Translations under genes and position numbers: made by a program
Notes under the pieces: model-generated
The model's database searches: none
What the model saw: the letters and a program-made list of their open reading frames with translations, nothing else
What the model was told of the DNA's origin: nothing
Shown: one piece after another, positions 9,622-17,402 of the stretch
Layout of the letters: each line of letters starts with the position of its first letter
Position numbering within the stretch: the stretch's first letter is position 1
Assembly: GCA_002434245.1 (NCBI GenBank)
Contig: DJJR01000067.1
Coordinates: 1-54,456, forward strand
DNA length: 54,456 nt
Origin: Pelosinus fermentans
Lineage (GTDB): Bacteria > Bacillota > Negativicutes > DSM-13327
Reading direction: 5' to 3'

Positions 9622-10821
9622 ATGTGGGGGAAAGAAATTGATTTAGCACAAATTGTTGAAATTCGTACTAAAACAACCGTATATTTTGGTATTGGCGCCA
9701 TTGCTAAAATGACCGACATTGCAAAAACTTTATCTGAAAAAGGAATTAGTAAGGTGATTGTGGTTACTGGCAGGGGATCTCACATCAAATCTGGTGCTTG
9801 GGAGCATGTGAAAAAAGCATTGGATGCCGTCAGTATCCTGCCAGTGCTGTATAGTAAAGTCACATCCAATCCAACCGTTGATCAAGTTGACGAAGCGGCA
9901 AGTGCAGCACTGGAATTTGGAGCGCAAGCTGTTATCGCCATTGGCGGCGGAAGCCCCATTGACGCAGGAAAGAGTGTGGCTGCTTTAGTAGCGAATCCAG
10001 GTAAAACCGCACGAGAGTTGTATGAATATACTTTTTTGCCAGAAAAGGCAGTACCGATTATTGCCATTAATTTGACACATGGGACTGGAACGGAAGCCAA
10101 TCGCTTTGCTGTTGTCAGTATACCGGAGAAAGAGTATAAGCCGGTCCTTGCCTATGAATGCTTATATCCCCTATACTCCATTGATGATCCGGCACTTATG
10201 ACTACTTTGCCGCCAGAGCAGACTGCCTATGTATCCATTGATGCTGTAAATCATGCTATTGAAGCCGCTACCACGAAGCTGGGGAATATATATGCTGTAA
10301 CGCTGGCTCGCGAAGTCATCTCACTTGTTACCCATTACTTGCCATTGGCTCAAGAAGATCCAAAGAATTTGGAAGCCCGCTATTATTTATTATATGCTTC
10401 GATGATTGCAGGAGCTTCTTTTGATAATGGATTGCTGCACTTTACTCATGCCATGGAGCATCCTCTTAGCGGTATCAAAGCTGATTTGCCTCATGGGTCG
10501 GGCTTGTCAGTATTATTGCCTGCAGTAGTAAAACATATCTATCCGGCTAAAGCCGCCATTTTGGCGAATATCTTGGCACCTATTGTGCCTGGCTTAAAAG
10601 GGGAAGCAACAGAAGCAGAGGCAGCATATCTTGGTTTAAAACAGTGGCTTAAGAAACATGGCATGAAGCAAAGCTTACGAGAAGAAGGCTTTGTTGACAG
10701 TGATGTAGCCCGATTGACAGATCTTGCTTTTGAAACTCCTAGTTTGGAACTGCTTTTAAGTATGGCGCCAATTGAGGCGAGTCGGGAAACCGTTGCTGCC
10801 ATTTATCTGGATTCGTTATAA
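9622..10821 (+). CDS. Iron-containing alcohol dehydrogenase
   Basis: NAD(P)-dependent group III (Fe-ADH) dehydrogenase of 399 residues. The N-terminal half has the dinucleotide site with the family signature AIGGGSPIDAGKS. The C-terminal half holds metal ligands: the Asp and His of SIDAVNHAIEAATT and the His of HAMEHPLSG and LPHGSGLS. The motif order and length fit butanol/lactaldehyde-type members; the substrate cannot be read from sequence. The start at 9622 (MWGKEID) is preferred because AAGGCGGGG ends 6 nt upstream; the ATG at 9616 directly abuts that site. The gene is monocistronic, with its own sigma-A promoter. A cobalamin riboswitch lies downstream but belongs to a separate transcript. 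Confidence 0.9.
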   Translation: MWGKEIDLAQIVEIRTKTTVYFGIGAIAKMTDIAKTLSEKGISKVIVVTGRGSHIKSGAWEHVKKALDAVSILPVLYSKVTSNPTVDQVDEAASAALEFGAQAVIAIGGGSPIDAGKSVAALVANPGKTARELYEYTFLPEKAVPIIAINLTHGTGTEANRFAVVSIPEKEYKPVLAYECLYPLYSIDDPALMTTLPPEQTAYVSIDAVNHAIEAATTKLGNIYAVTLAREVISLVTHYLPLAQEDPKNLEARYYLLYASMIAGASFDNGLLHFTHAMEHPLSGIKADLPHGSGLSVLLPAVVKHIYPAKAAILANILAPIVPGLKGEATEAEAAYLGLKQWLKKHGMKQSLREEGFVDSDVARLTDLAFETPSLELLLSMAPIEASRETVAAIYLDSL

Positions 10822-10901
10822 GAAAGAATTGAATCGAAATTTTCATTATGGTAAATTTGCATCCTATCGATTCGAAAATGTAATAAATATAAATTATAGA
10901 C

Positions 10902-10930
10902 TTGTGCATAGTAAAATAAAGTGTTATTAT
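10902..10930 (+). promoter_or_regulatory. Sigma-A promoter before riboswitch 1
   Basis: TTGTGC (10902-10907), 17 nt, TATTAT (10925-10930), about 40 nt upstream of the cobalamin aptamer. It shows that the riboswitch has its own transcript. Confidence 0.6.
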
Positions 10931-10973
10931 ATAAGCAGTTACTAATATGAATGTTATAAAATTCCATATGTTG

Positions 10974-11175
10974 AGATAGGTGCCCCAAGGGGCTTAATAG
11001 GGAAGTCCGGTCCAATGCCGGCGCGGTCCCGCCACTGTAATGAGGAGTGAACCCAAGGTATACCACTGAGACAACTGTCTTGGGAAGGTTTGGGTAAGCA
11101 ATGATCCAGAGCCAGGAGAACTGCCTATTTGACAATCACCGTTTTTTACCCACGAGAGATGGGGAGGGGATTAAG
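10974..11175 (+). ncRNA. Cobalamin riboswitch 1 (orphan)
   Basis: The B12-box core is present: GGTGCCCCAAGGGGCTTAAT with AGGGAAG, then GCCGGCGCGGTCCCGCCACTGTAAT, then GAGCCAGGAGAACTGCCTAT closing the P1 stem (ATAGG/CCTAT). After the aptamer, AATCACC...CCCACGAGAGATGGGGAGGGGATT can fold so that the SD-like GGGGAGGGG is paired. The same platform follows riboswitches 2 and 3. No protein gene lies downstream on this strand; three terminators follow and the next gene is convergent. Confidence 0.93.
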
Positions 11176-11210
11176 TGCACAGCAAATGTTGTATTGTACT
11201 TATATCCTAG
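11175..11210 (+). CDS. Possible 11-codon leader peptide behind riboswitch 1
   Basis: GTG at about 11175 follows GGGGAGGGG by 5-6 nt and reads MHSKCCIVLIS before a TAG that falls inside the first terminator hairpin. An overlapping ATG 11 nt downstream opens about 40 codons through the first two terminators but lacks a well-placed ribosome binding site. Neither is supported by more than position. Confidence 0.2.
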   Translation: MHSKCCIVLIS

Positions 11211-11233
11211 CGCAATTTTTCGCTAGGATTTTC
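11204..11233 (+). terminator. Terminator 1 behind riboswitch 1
   Basis: The stem ATCCTAGCG / CGCTAGGAT with an 8-nt loop is followed by TTTTCT. It ends the riboswitch transcript about 270 nt after its promoter. Confidence 0.8.
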
Positions 11234-11264
11234 TATAAGTATAGCTATGATGCTCTTAATTGTT

Positions 11265-11295
11265 TCTCCCGACCAGCAGTGGTCGGGAGATTTTT
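11265..11295 (+). terminator. Terminator 2 behind riboswitch 1
   Basis: A perfect 11-bp stem, TCTCCCGACCA / TGGTCGGGAGA, has a GCAG loop and is followed by TTTTT. Confidence 0.85.
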
Positions 11296-11400
11296 ACTTG
11301 TTATGTGACTGTTTCGTATCTGGGTACGGAATAGCTAACATATGATCCAAACTTTCATTATCCTTTGCTATGTTGTGAGTTGTCTTGGGAAGGGCAGCTA

Positions 11401-11428
11401 AGTTCCGTGAAAACGGAACTTTTTTTTT
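11401..11428 (+). terminator. Terminator 3 behind riboswitch 1
   Basis: The stem AGTTCCG / CGGAACT is followed by eight T. Just upstream, TGTCTTGGGAAGG repeats 13 nt of the riboswitch 1 aptamer, perhaps a remnant of another copy. Confidence 0.8.
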
Positions 11429-11459
11429 ATTATATCAGATAGTATTGGAGTAAAAATAC

Positions 11460-11501
11460 TGAAACGCGAAGACTCGAAGATGTACAAAGAACACGAAGGG
11501 A
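11460..11501 (+). repeat. Palindromic repeat half, CGCGAAG dialect
   Basis: GAAACGCGAAGACTCGAAG followed by ATGTACAAAGAACACGAAGGGA is a left arm only. It ends 3 nt before the 3' end of the convergent reductase gene. No right arm is seen. Confidence 0.7.
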
Positions 11502-11503
11502 CA

Positions 11504-13207
11504 TTATGTTGATTTTGTGTTATGCAATTCCTCATAATGAAAAACATCCCGATTGGACTGTTCTTGCACAGCGGCTAAATAGGTTTTATAGCCGCCGCTT
11601 ACATTTTTTACGTTGGTATAGCCATTTTGAATTAATATTCGATAAGCTACATATCCTCTTTGCCCTACCTGGCAAAAGAGGATTATTTCTTTATCCTTAG
11701 GTATTTCCTGTATTCTATTTCGTAGTTCATCCAGAGGAATATTTATAGCTCCTTCGATCGTACCCAGGGAAAATTCCTGAGGTGTGCGCACATCAATCAG
11801 CAGGGAGGTTGTTTTATCTAAATTGCTGATTTCATGCCAATGGATAATTTCATGTTCCCGTTTTAATATATTCGAGGCAACATAACCTGCCATATTAACG
11901 GGATCTTTTGCTGATGAATAAGGAGGGGCATAGGATAGTTCAAGGGCTTCTAAATCATGAACCGTCATTTCAGCACGAATGGCGGTAGCAATTACATCGA
12001 TTCTTTTTTCCACCCCTGTATAGCCGATTGCTTGTGCACCGAAGATGGTCCCGTCCGTTGGTGAGAAAAGAATTTTTAAAGAGATGGGAGTAGCTCCACG
12101 ATAGTAACCGGCATGAGATAAGGAATGAGTATACGACTTTTCATAATGGATATTTAAATTTTTTAATGTTTTTTCATTATTTCCTGTAGAGGATACGGTT
12201 AGGTCAAATATTTTTAAGACAGAAGTCCCTTGGGTACCCCGATATTCATCCTTAATTCCGCAAATGATATTTGCTGCAATTCTTCCTTGTTTATTCGCAG
12301 GGCCCGCCAGGGGAATGAGCGTCGGCTTGCCATTAACGAAATCAATGACTTCAATGGCATCTCCCACAGCATAAATATCAGGATTTGAAGTTCTTAAGCT
12401 TTTATCTACCTGAATTCCGCCTCTCTCTCCTAGTACTAGATTTGCTGTTTTTGCTAGTGTCGTATCAGGCGTTACACCAAGACCGAGCAGAATCATATCT
12501 GCTTTTAATTCTGTTTTCTCATTTAGAGAAATGATAGAATAGTGTTTTTTATGCCGAATCGCAGTTACACCATCTTCTAAATAGACTTCCATGCCTTTTT
12601 CTTTTAGGTATTGATGTACTAAGGCTGCCATTTCAAAGTCAAGAGGTCCCATTACTTGGTTGCCTAGTTCCACCAAGGTCACTTTAATACCTCTTTCAAT
12701 CAGATTCTCTGCTAATTCAATGCCGATGAATCCTCCGCCAACAACAATGGCTCTCTTGGGCTTGCGATGATCAATAAAATCTTTTATTGCGTAGGTATCA
12801 GGAATATTTCGCAATGTGAAAACGTTATCACCATCTAAACCGGGGATAGACGGTTTGATAGGAGTAGCACCTGGAGAAAGTATCAATGTATCATAGGACT
12901 CTTTGTAACAAGTTCCGTTCTTGAGATCATGAATGTTGAGCTCTTTTTTCTCGGCATCAATTGCTATGACTTCGCTAAAAACCCGCACATCGATATTAAA
13001 GCGCAGTTTCATTGCTTCAGGTGTTTGTACGACAAGCTGTTCCTTTTTTCGAATGATTTCTCCGACATAATAAGGTAAGCCACAATTGGCGAAGGAGATA
13101 TATTCACCTTTTTCGAATAAAACAATATTCATGTGTTCATTTAAACGTCTTAGGCGGGTTGCTGCACTAGCTCCGCCGGCAACCCCACCAATAATGACTA
13201 CTTTCAT
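11504..13207 (-). CDS. CoA-disulfide reductase with C-terminal rhodanese domain
   Basis: FAD flavoprotein disulfide reductase fused to a rhodanese, 567 residues. N-terminus MKVVIIGGVAGGASAATRLRR is the FAD dinucleotide fold. The single redox cysteine sits in ISFANCGLPYYVG, as in CoA-disulfide reductases and NADH oxidases that use one cysteine. AIVVGGGFIGIELAENL binds NAD(P)H and YAVGDA is the second FAD motif. Residues about 470-560 are a rhodanese domain with the active-site loop ILFCQVGQRGYVA. Members with this fusion reduce CoA-disulfide or CoA-persulfides/polysulfide; which applies here is not shown. GAGGAGC precedes the ATG. It is convergent with the riboswitch 1 transcript and divergent from the hydrolase at 13501. 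Confidence 0.92.
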   Translation of the reverse strand: MKVVIIGGVAGGASAATRLRRLNEHMNIVLFEKGEYISFANCGLPYYVGEIIRKKEQLVVQTPEAMKLRFNIDVRVFSEVIAIDAEKKELNIHDLKNGTCYKESYDTLILSPGATPIKPSIPGLDGDNVFTLRNIPDTYAIKDFIDHRKPKRAIVVGGGFIGIELAENLIERGIKVTLVELGNQVMGPLDFEMAALVHQYLKEKGMEVYLEDGVTAIRHKKHYSIISLNEKTELKADMILLGLGVTPDTTLAKTANLVLGERGGIQVDKSLRTSNPDIYAVGDAIEVIDFVNGKPTLIPLAGPANKQGRIAANIICGIKDEYRGTQGTSVLKIFDLTVSSTGNNEKTLKNLNIHYEKSYTHSLSHAGYYRGATPISLKILFSPTDGTIFGAQAIGYTGVEKRIDVIATAIRAEMTVHDLEALELSYAPPYSSAKDPVNMAGYVASNILKREHEIIHWHEISNLDKTTSLLIDVRTPQEFSLGTIEGAINIPLDELRNRIQEIPKDKEIILFCQVGQRGYVAYRILIQNGYTNVKNVSGGYKTYLAAVQEQSNRDVFHYEELHNTKST

Positions 13208-13500
13208 CTTCGTCAGCTCCTCTTAGATATCTGTATAGTTATATACTAAAAGATGAAGATTTTAATTACAAGATAGAGGAATTTATAAAAAATAGTACTG
13301 AAAAAGTTCAGGACTTTTAAAAGGATGAAGTATTAATGAAGGAGTTTTTTCAAATAATAGCTAATAAGAGAGTAAGATTTATAGTAGCAGTATGATATAG
13401 AATGCGTGAACAACTTATTTATCGATTAGTAGTTATTCATTTTCAGTTATAGATAGTATTGGAAGATCTATCATTTTTATTAAAGAAGAGGAGGAAGAAT

Positions 13501-14037
13501 ATGCGTTTGGAAAAAGAAAAGTCTCAATTTTTGATGGTGGATGTGCAAGAAAAACTGTTTCCTTATATTGTTGGCGGTGAGCTTATAGCTAAAAAAATAA
13601 CGACTCTCATAGAAGGACTAAAAGCATTAGAGGTTCCGATCATGGCTGCTCAGCAATATCCAAAAGGATTGGGAGATACCATTGAACAATTGCGTCCATA
13701 TTTTTCAGAATACCATGACAAAACCACATTCAGTTGCTGCGGCAATGAAGCATTAGTCAAGGAACTTCATGAGCGGGATAGTAAAAATGTTATCATTGCA
13801 GGGATTGAAGCTCATATTTGTGTACTGCAAACAGTAATTGATTTGAAAGAGCTTGGTTTTCAGCCGATTGTGTGTGCAGATGCTGTGGGGTCTCGTGCCA
13901 GAATTGATTATGAAATCGCATTAGAGCGAATGAAACATGAAGGTGCTATTCTTACTACCGTAGAATCCATTTTATTTGAGCTTTGTTATCAAGCTGGCTC
14001 TGATGCATTTAGGACGATTTCGCGGCTAGTAAAGTAA
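13501..14037 (+). CDS. Isochorismatase-family cysteine hydrolase
   Basis: Soluble hydrolase of 178 residues. The family's triad is visible: Asp in FLMVDVQEKLF near the N-terminus, Lys in QYPKGLGDT, and the nucleophile Cys in AGIEAHICVLQTV. The compact size and GIEAHICV motif match YcaC/ribonuclease-like members of unknown substrate rather than nicotinamidase, which carries a metal-site DxHxxxH that I do not see. GAGGAGGAAGAAT directly precedes the ATG, which fixes the start at 13501; a longer upstream reading from 13459 has no such site. The gene ends at a bidirectional terminator shared with a convergent LysR gene. Confidence 0.85.
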   Translation: MRLEKEKSQFLMVDVQEKLFPYIVGGELIAKKITTLIEGLKALEVPIMAAQQYPKGLGDTIEQLRPYFSEYHDKTTFSCCGNEALVKELHERDSKNVIIAGIEAHICVLQTVIDLKELGFQPIVCADAVGSRARIDYEIALERMKHEGAILTTVESILFELCYQAGSDAFRTISRLVK

Positions 14038-14051
14038 TCGATTATGAAAGA

Positions 14052-14090
14052 AAAATGCCTATTTCCCAGTATTGGGGAGATAGGTATTTT
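14052..14090. terminator. Bidirectional terminator
   Basis: AAATGCCTATTTCCC pairs with GGGAGATAGGTATTT, with T-runs on both sides. It serves the hydrolase on the plus strand and the LysR gene on the minus strand. Confidence 0.85.
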
Positions 14091-14091
14091 T

Positions 14092-14985
14092 TTATTTAAG
14101 CACATGAGACTGCAGATAAGACAAAAAGGTTTCTGTGGCGATAGATAAGGTTCTTTTCTTATCATAGATAATACCGACAGTTCTTGTGGGCATGGGCGGT
14201 GATACTGGGATTTCAATGAGGGTTCCTTCTGCGAGATCGTTCTCAACAAAGTTTCGGATGGCAACGGTAATGCCCAGCCCGATTTTGGCAAATTCAATGA
14301 GAAAATCCATCGTATTGATTTCGACTTCAGGTTTGATAAAAATATTATTTTCCAATAAAAATTGATCTACATATCGTCTTGTTATATTGTCTGACTCTAG
14401 GAGCATAAAGATACCTTTTGAAAAAATCTCATTAGGTGCTACGATCTGCAATGAGTCTAAATACTCTTTCTCCGCAACAAAGATATCCTGGATATCTGCT
14501 AATTTAACAAAGGTATAAGGACTGATGTTAAAGGGGCGGCTGACAATGCCGAAATCAATCATTCCTTGATCTATATTTTTAAGGGTATCAAAGGTTGTGT
14601 TATTAATGATCTTTATTTTTATTTCAGGATATTGTTTCATAAACGGCTTCAGATGTGATAAAAGAAAATATTTGCATAATACGGTGCTGACACCAATGGT
14701 AATCATACCTTGCTTTTTGCTCTTAAGTTCGGTTAGTACATTTTCTCCATCAGCAATGATATGAAGTGCTTTTTGAATGTATTCATAAAAGATTCTCCCT
14801 TCGGCAGTAAGAGTAACTCCTTTGGAGCCTCGGGAAAATAATTTGACATCTAAGAGGGTTTCGAGTTTTTTTATGGATTTACTTACCGCTGGCTGGCTTA
14901 TATATAAGGATTCTGCCGCGTGAGAAATATTTTTGTAGAAGGCTACTGTATGAAAAATTTTATAAAGCTCTAAATCTTCATGCAT
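14092..14985 (-). CDS. LysR-type regulator
   Basis: Transcription factor of 297 residues. The N-terminal winged helix-turn-helix reads FHTVAFYKNISHAAESLYISQPAVSKSIKKLETLLDVKLFSRGSKGVTLTAEG, the standard LysR signature. The rest is a periplasmic-binding-protein-like effector domain of two subdomains. It is divergent from the first dehydratase small-subunit gene with a short AT-rich gap containing a dyad, the classic layout for a LysR protein that controls the adjacent operon. The co-inducer is probably a hydroxy-dicarboxylic or tricarboxylic acid, given the neighbours; that is inference. Confidence 0.9.
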   Translation of the reverse strand: MHEDLELYKIFHTVAFYKNISHAAESLYISQPAVSKSIKKLETLLDVKLFSRGSKGVTLTAEGRIFYEYIQKALHIIADGENVLTELKSKKQGMITIGVSTVLCKYFLLSHLKPFMKQYPEIKIKIINNTTFDTLKNIDQGMIDFGIVSRPFNISPYTFVKLADIQDIFVAEKEYLDSLQIVAPNEIFSKGIFMLLESDNITRRYVDQFLLENNIFIKPEVEINTMDFLIEFAKIGLGITVAIRNFVENDLAEGTLIEIPVSPPMPTRTVGIIYDKKRTLSIATETFLSYLQSHVLK

Positions 14986-15010
14986 GATATAACTCCTCGT
15001 TATAGTAAGT

Positions 15011-15028
15011 ATAATTAATATGTATTAT
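15011..15028. promoter_or_regulatory. Candidate LysR operator
   Basis: ATAAT-N8-ATTAT contains a T-N11-A spacing typical of LysR sites and lies between the divergent lysR and dehydratase genes. A TATAAT hexamer follows at about 15050. Confidence 0.45.
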
Positions 15029-15126
15029 TATTATATCATATTAAATTTTATAATATAATGATAGAGCGTATTCAAAGAGTGCGCAACCATAGTACAAAGA
15101 CTCTAATAGAAAGTCTGGAAAGAGAG

Positions 15127-15618
15127 ATGATAAACGTGATTACAGGGAAGGTATGGAAGTTTGGGAATGATGTGGATACGGATCAAATCATTCCATCTCA
15201 GTATTTGCTGCTGCCTAATGTAGAGGAAATGAAGCAGTATACGTTTGAGCCTTTGGATGAAACCTTTGCTTCGACCGTGTGTCCGGGTGACATTATTGTA
15301 GGGGGCGAAAACTTTGGTTCCGGTTCATCCCGAGAGCAAGCTCCTTTAGTATTAAAAGCTCTGGGTATCAGCGCAGTAGTAGCGAAATCATTTGCCAGAA
15401 TCTTCTTTAGAAATGCAATCAATATTGGGCTGCCGGTTGTGATTTGCAAAGAGGTGTATGATGCAGTTGAACAAAACGACACATTGGAAATTGATGTTCT
15501 AAAAGGTACGATTAAGAATGTTACAGAGGATCAGAATTTTACATCGACAAAGCTTCCTGCACATGTAATGAATATTTTAGAAGCAGGCGGTTTAATTGGT
15601 TTCTTAAATAAAAAGTAA
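15127..15618 (+). CDS. Aconitase-family dehydratase, small subunit 1
   Basis: Swivel (small) subunit of a LeuCD/HacAB-type hydro-lyase, 163 residues from the chosen start (MINVITGKVWKFG). Conserved features: DVDTDQIIPSQYLLL, where the loop after the Asp pair contacts substrate; GGENFGSGSSREQAP, the family hallmark; and AKSFARIFFRNAINIGLP. Start choice is uncertain (ATG 15127 after GGAAAG, or GTG 15136); an upstream in-frame ATG at 15058 would add a poorly conserved 23-residue tail. It heads a four-gene block (small-large-small-large) divergent from LysR. The specificity loop reads QYLLL here and QFLAL in the second small subunit, so the two pairs probably prefer different substrates. Confidence 0.88.
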   Translation: MINVITGKVWKFGNDVDTDQIIPSQYLLLPNVEEMKQYTFEPLDETFASTVCPGDIIVGGENFGSGSSREQAPLVLKALGISAVVAKSFARIFFRNAINIGLPVVICKEVYDAVEQNDTLEIDVLKGTIKNVTEDQNFTSTKLPAHVMNILEAGGLIGFLNKK

Positions 15619-15631
15619 AGGGGGTACAATA

Positions 15632-16888
15632 ATGGGAATGACAATGGGAGAGAAAATCTTGGCCAGAGCCAGCGGTAAGGATCTTGTGAAACCAGGAGAG
15701 ATCATTACAGCAAAAGTTGACTTATGCATGAGCAATGATGGTACAACCCATTTGAATATTGATATATTTGAAAATCAGCTGAAAGCAGAAAAGGTATTTG
15801 ATCCTAAAAAAGTGATTTTTATTGTGGATCATAATGTGCCTTCAGAGAGTGCAAAGACCGCTCAGGTGCATAAAAAAATGCGAATATTTGCGCAAAAACA
15901 TGATATTCCCTTTTATGAAGGCACAGGAGTGTGCCATCAAATTATGATAGAAGATTTCGTTGTACCAGGACAGCTGGTTATTGCTGCTGATTCTCATACC
16001 TGTTCTTATGGTGGTCTGGGTGCCTTTGGAACAGGGGTAGGCTGTACGGATTTTACTTCCGTCATGCATACAGGGGAAATTTGGCTGATGGTTCCGGAAA
16101 CGTTAAAGTTTGAAATTGAGGGCAGTTTCAAAGCAGGAGTATATGCCAGGGATCTGATTTTGAAGATCATTGGTGATATTGGGGCTAATGGAGCAAATTA
16201 TAGAATTATGGAATTTGGCGGTCCCGCAGTGAAGAGATTTACTGTTGATGATCGGGTAGTGCTGTGTAATATGGCCGTAGAAGCAGGAGCAAAAACAGGT
16301 CTTGTTGAGCCGGATCAAACTGCGATTGACTATGTTGAAGCCCGAGGGCGTCATGACATGAATCTATTTACAAGCGATGAAGATGCAGTATATGAAAAAA
16401 CATATCAATATAACCTTGATGAATTGGAGCCGATGATTGCCATTCCTCATTGTGTTGATGATGTAGTCGGTGTAACCCAGATTGGGGAAGTGAAAATCGA
16501 TCAAGGCTTTATCGGTTCCTGTAATAATGGCAGGATTGAGGAATTGCGTGCTGCAGCGCAAATTTTGCAGGGAAAGAAAATTGATCCTTATGTGAAACTA
16601 CTGATTTCACCTGCTTCAAAGGCAGTATTTTTAGAGGCGTTAGCAGAGGGATTGATTGATATTTTTGTAGAAAGCGGCGCCATGGTGCTGAATCCCAATT
16701 GCAGTGTTTGCTGGGGAAGCTGCCAGGGCGTAATTGGTGAAGGGGAAACCCTGATATCTACAGGGACCAGAAACTTCAAGGGCAGAGCAGGTCATCCAAA
16801 CTCGAGCGTATATCTTGCTTCTGCGGCAACGGTAGCCGCTTCTGCTCTTACAGGAAAAATAACGGATCCTAGGGGGTTTGCGGTATGA
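15632..16888 (+). CDS. Aconitase-family dehydratase, large subunit 1
   Basis: Catalytic [4Fe-4S] subunit of 418 residues, same family as LeuC, HacA and DmdA. The cluster cysteines are in GSCNNGR (about residue 296) and NPNCSVCWG (about 353-356). GADSHTCSYGGLGAFGTGVG-like text (AADSHTCSYGG, FGTGVGCTDF) is the usual substrate region. The first cysteine motif is normally GSCTNGR; here Thr is replaced by Asn, unlike large subunit 2. Length fits the two-subunit class. GGGGG lies 9 nt before the ATG, 14 nt after the small subunit. Its 3' end overlaps the next small-subunit gene by 4 nt (ATGA), so translation is coupled. Substrate unknown: isopropylmalate, homoaconitate, citraconate and dimethylmalate are all possible. 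Confidence 0.88.
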   Translation: MGMTMGEKILARASGKDLVKPGEIITAKVDLCMSNDGTTHLNIDIFENQLKAEKVFDPKKVIFIVDHNVPSESAKTAQVHKKMRIFAQKHDIPFYEGTGVCHQIMIEDFVVPGQLVIAADSHTCSYGGLGAFGTGVGCTDFTSVMHTGEIWLMVPETLKFEIEGSFKAGVYARDLILKIIGDIGANGANYRIMEFGGPAVKRFTVDDRVVLCNMAVEAGAKTGLVEPDQTAIDYVEARGRHDMNLFTSDEDAVYEKTYQYNLDELEPMIAIPHCVDDVVGVTQIGEVKIDQGFIGSCNNGRIEELRAAAQILQGKKIDPYVKLLISPASKAVFLEALAEGLIDIFVESGAMVLNPNCSVCWGSCQGVIGEGETLISTGTRNFKGRAGHPNSSVYLASAATVAASALTGKITDPRGFAV

Positions 16889-17379
16889 AAGAAGCTTTCA
16901 AAGGACGAGTGTGGAAACTTGGGGATGACATAGATACGGATATTATTATTCCGACGCAGTTTCTTGCCTTAAAAACCGTGGAAGACATGAAAAAATATGC
17001 ATTTAACCCGCTAAGACCGGAGTTGGCAGCGCAGATCCAGCCAGGAGATATAATTGTAGCAGGTAAAAATTTTGGCTGCGGCTCGTCTCGGGAGCAGGCT
17101 CCTGAGATATTGGCAGCTTTGAAGATCAGCTGCATTATTGCCAAGTCCTATGCCAGAATTTTTTACCGCAATGCATTTAATAATGGCTTATTGCTGCTTG
17201 AAAATAATGAGCTGTATGATTATTGCAGTGAAGGGGATCATGTCTCTGTTCAGTTAGAAAGCAGCCAAGTTCTGCTAGGGGAAAAATCCTTTGAGGTGGC
17301 ATCCATTCCAACGGATTTATTGCAGATGGTAGAAGCGGGAGGATTAGTTCCTTTTATGAGAAAGCGCAATGGCAAATAG
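16885..17379 (+). CDS. Aconitase-family dehydratase, small subunit 2
   Basis: Second swivel subunit, 164 residues, clearly paralogous to the one at 15127: KGRVWKLGDDIDTDIIIPTQFLAL, GKNFGCGSSREQAPE and AKSYARIFYRNAFNNGLLLL. In the hallmark GxNFGxGSSREQAP the middle residue is Cys rather than Ser. The substrate-loop tyrosine of the first paralogue is Phe here. It starts within the last codon of large subunit 1 and is followed 23 nt later by large subunit 2, so all four genes form one operon. Confidence 0.88.
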   Translation: MKEAFKGRVWKLGDDIDTDIIIPTQFLALKTVEDMKKYAFNPLRPELAAQIQPGDIIVAGKNFGCGSSREQAPEILAALKISCIIAKSYARIFYRNAFNNGLLLLENNELYDYCSEGDHVSVQLESSQVLLGEKSFEVASIPTDLLQMVEAGGLVPFMRKRNGK

Positions 17380-17402
17380 TTTTGCTGGAAAGGAAGTGCA
17401 GT

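Noticed and set aside
10974..13207. Riboswitch 1 controlling the CoA-disulfide reductase gene
   Set aside because: That gene is on the opposite strand and converges on the riboswitch; three terminators lie between.
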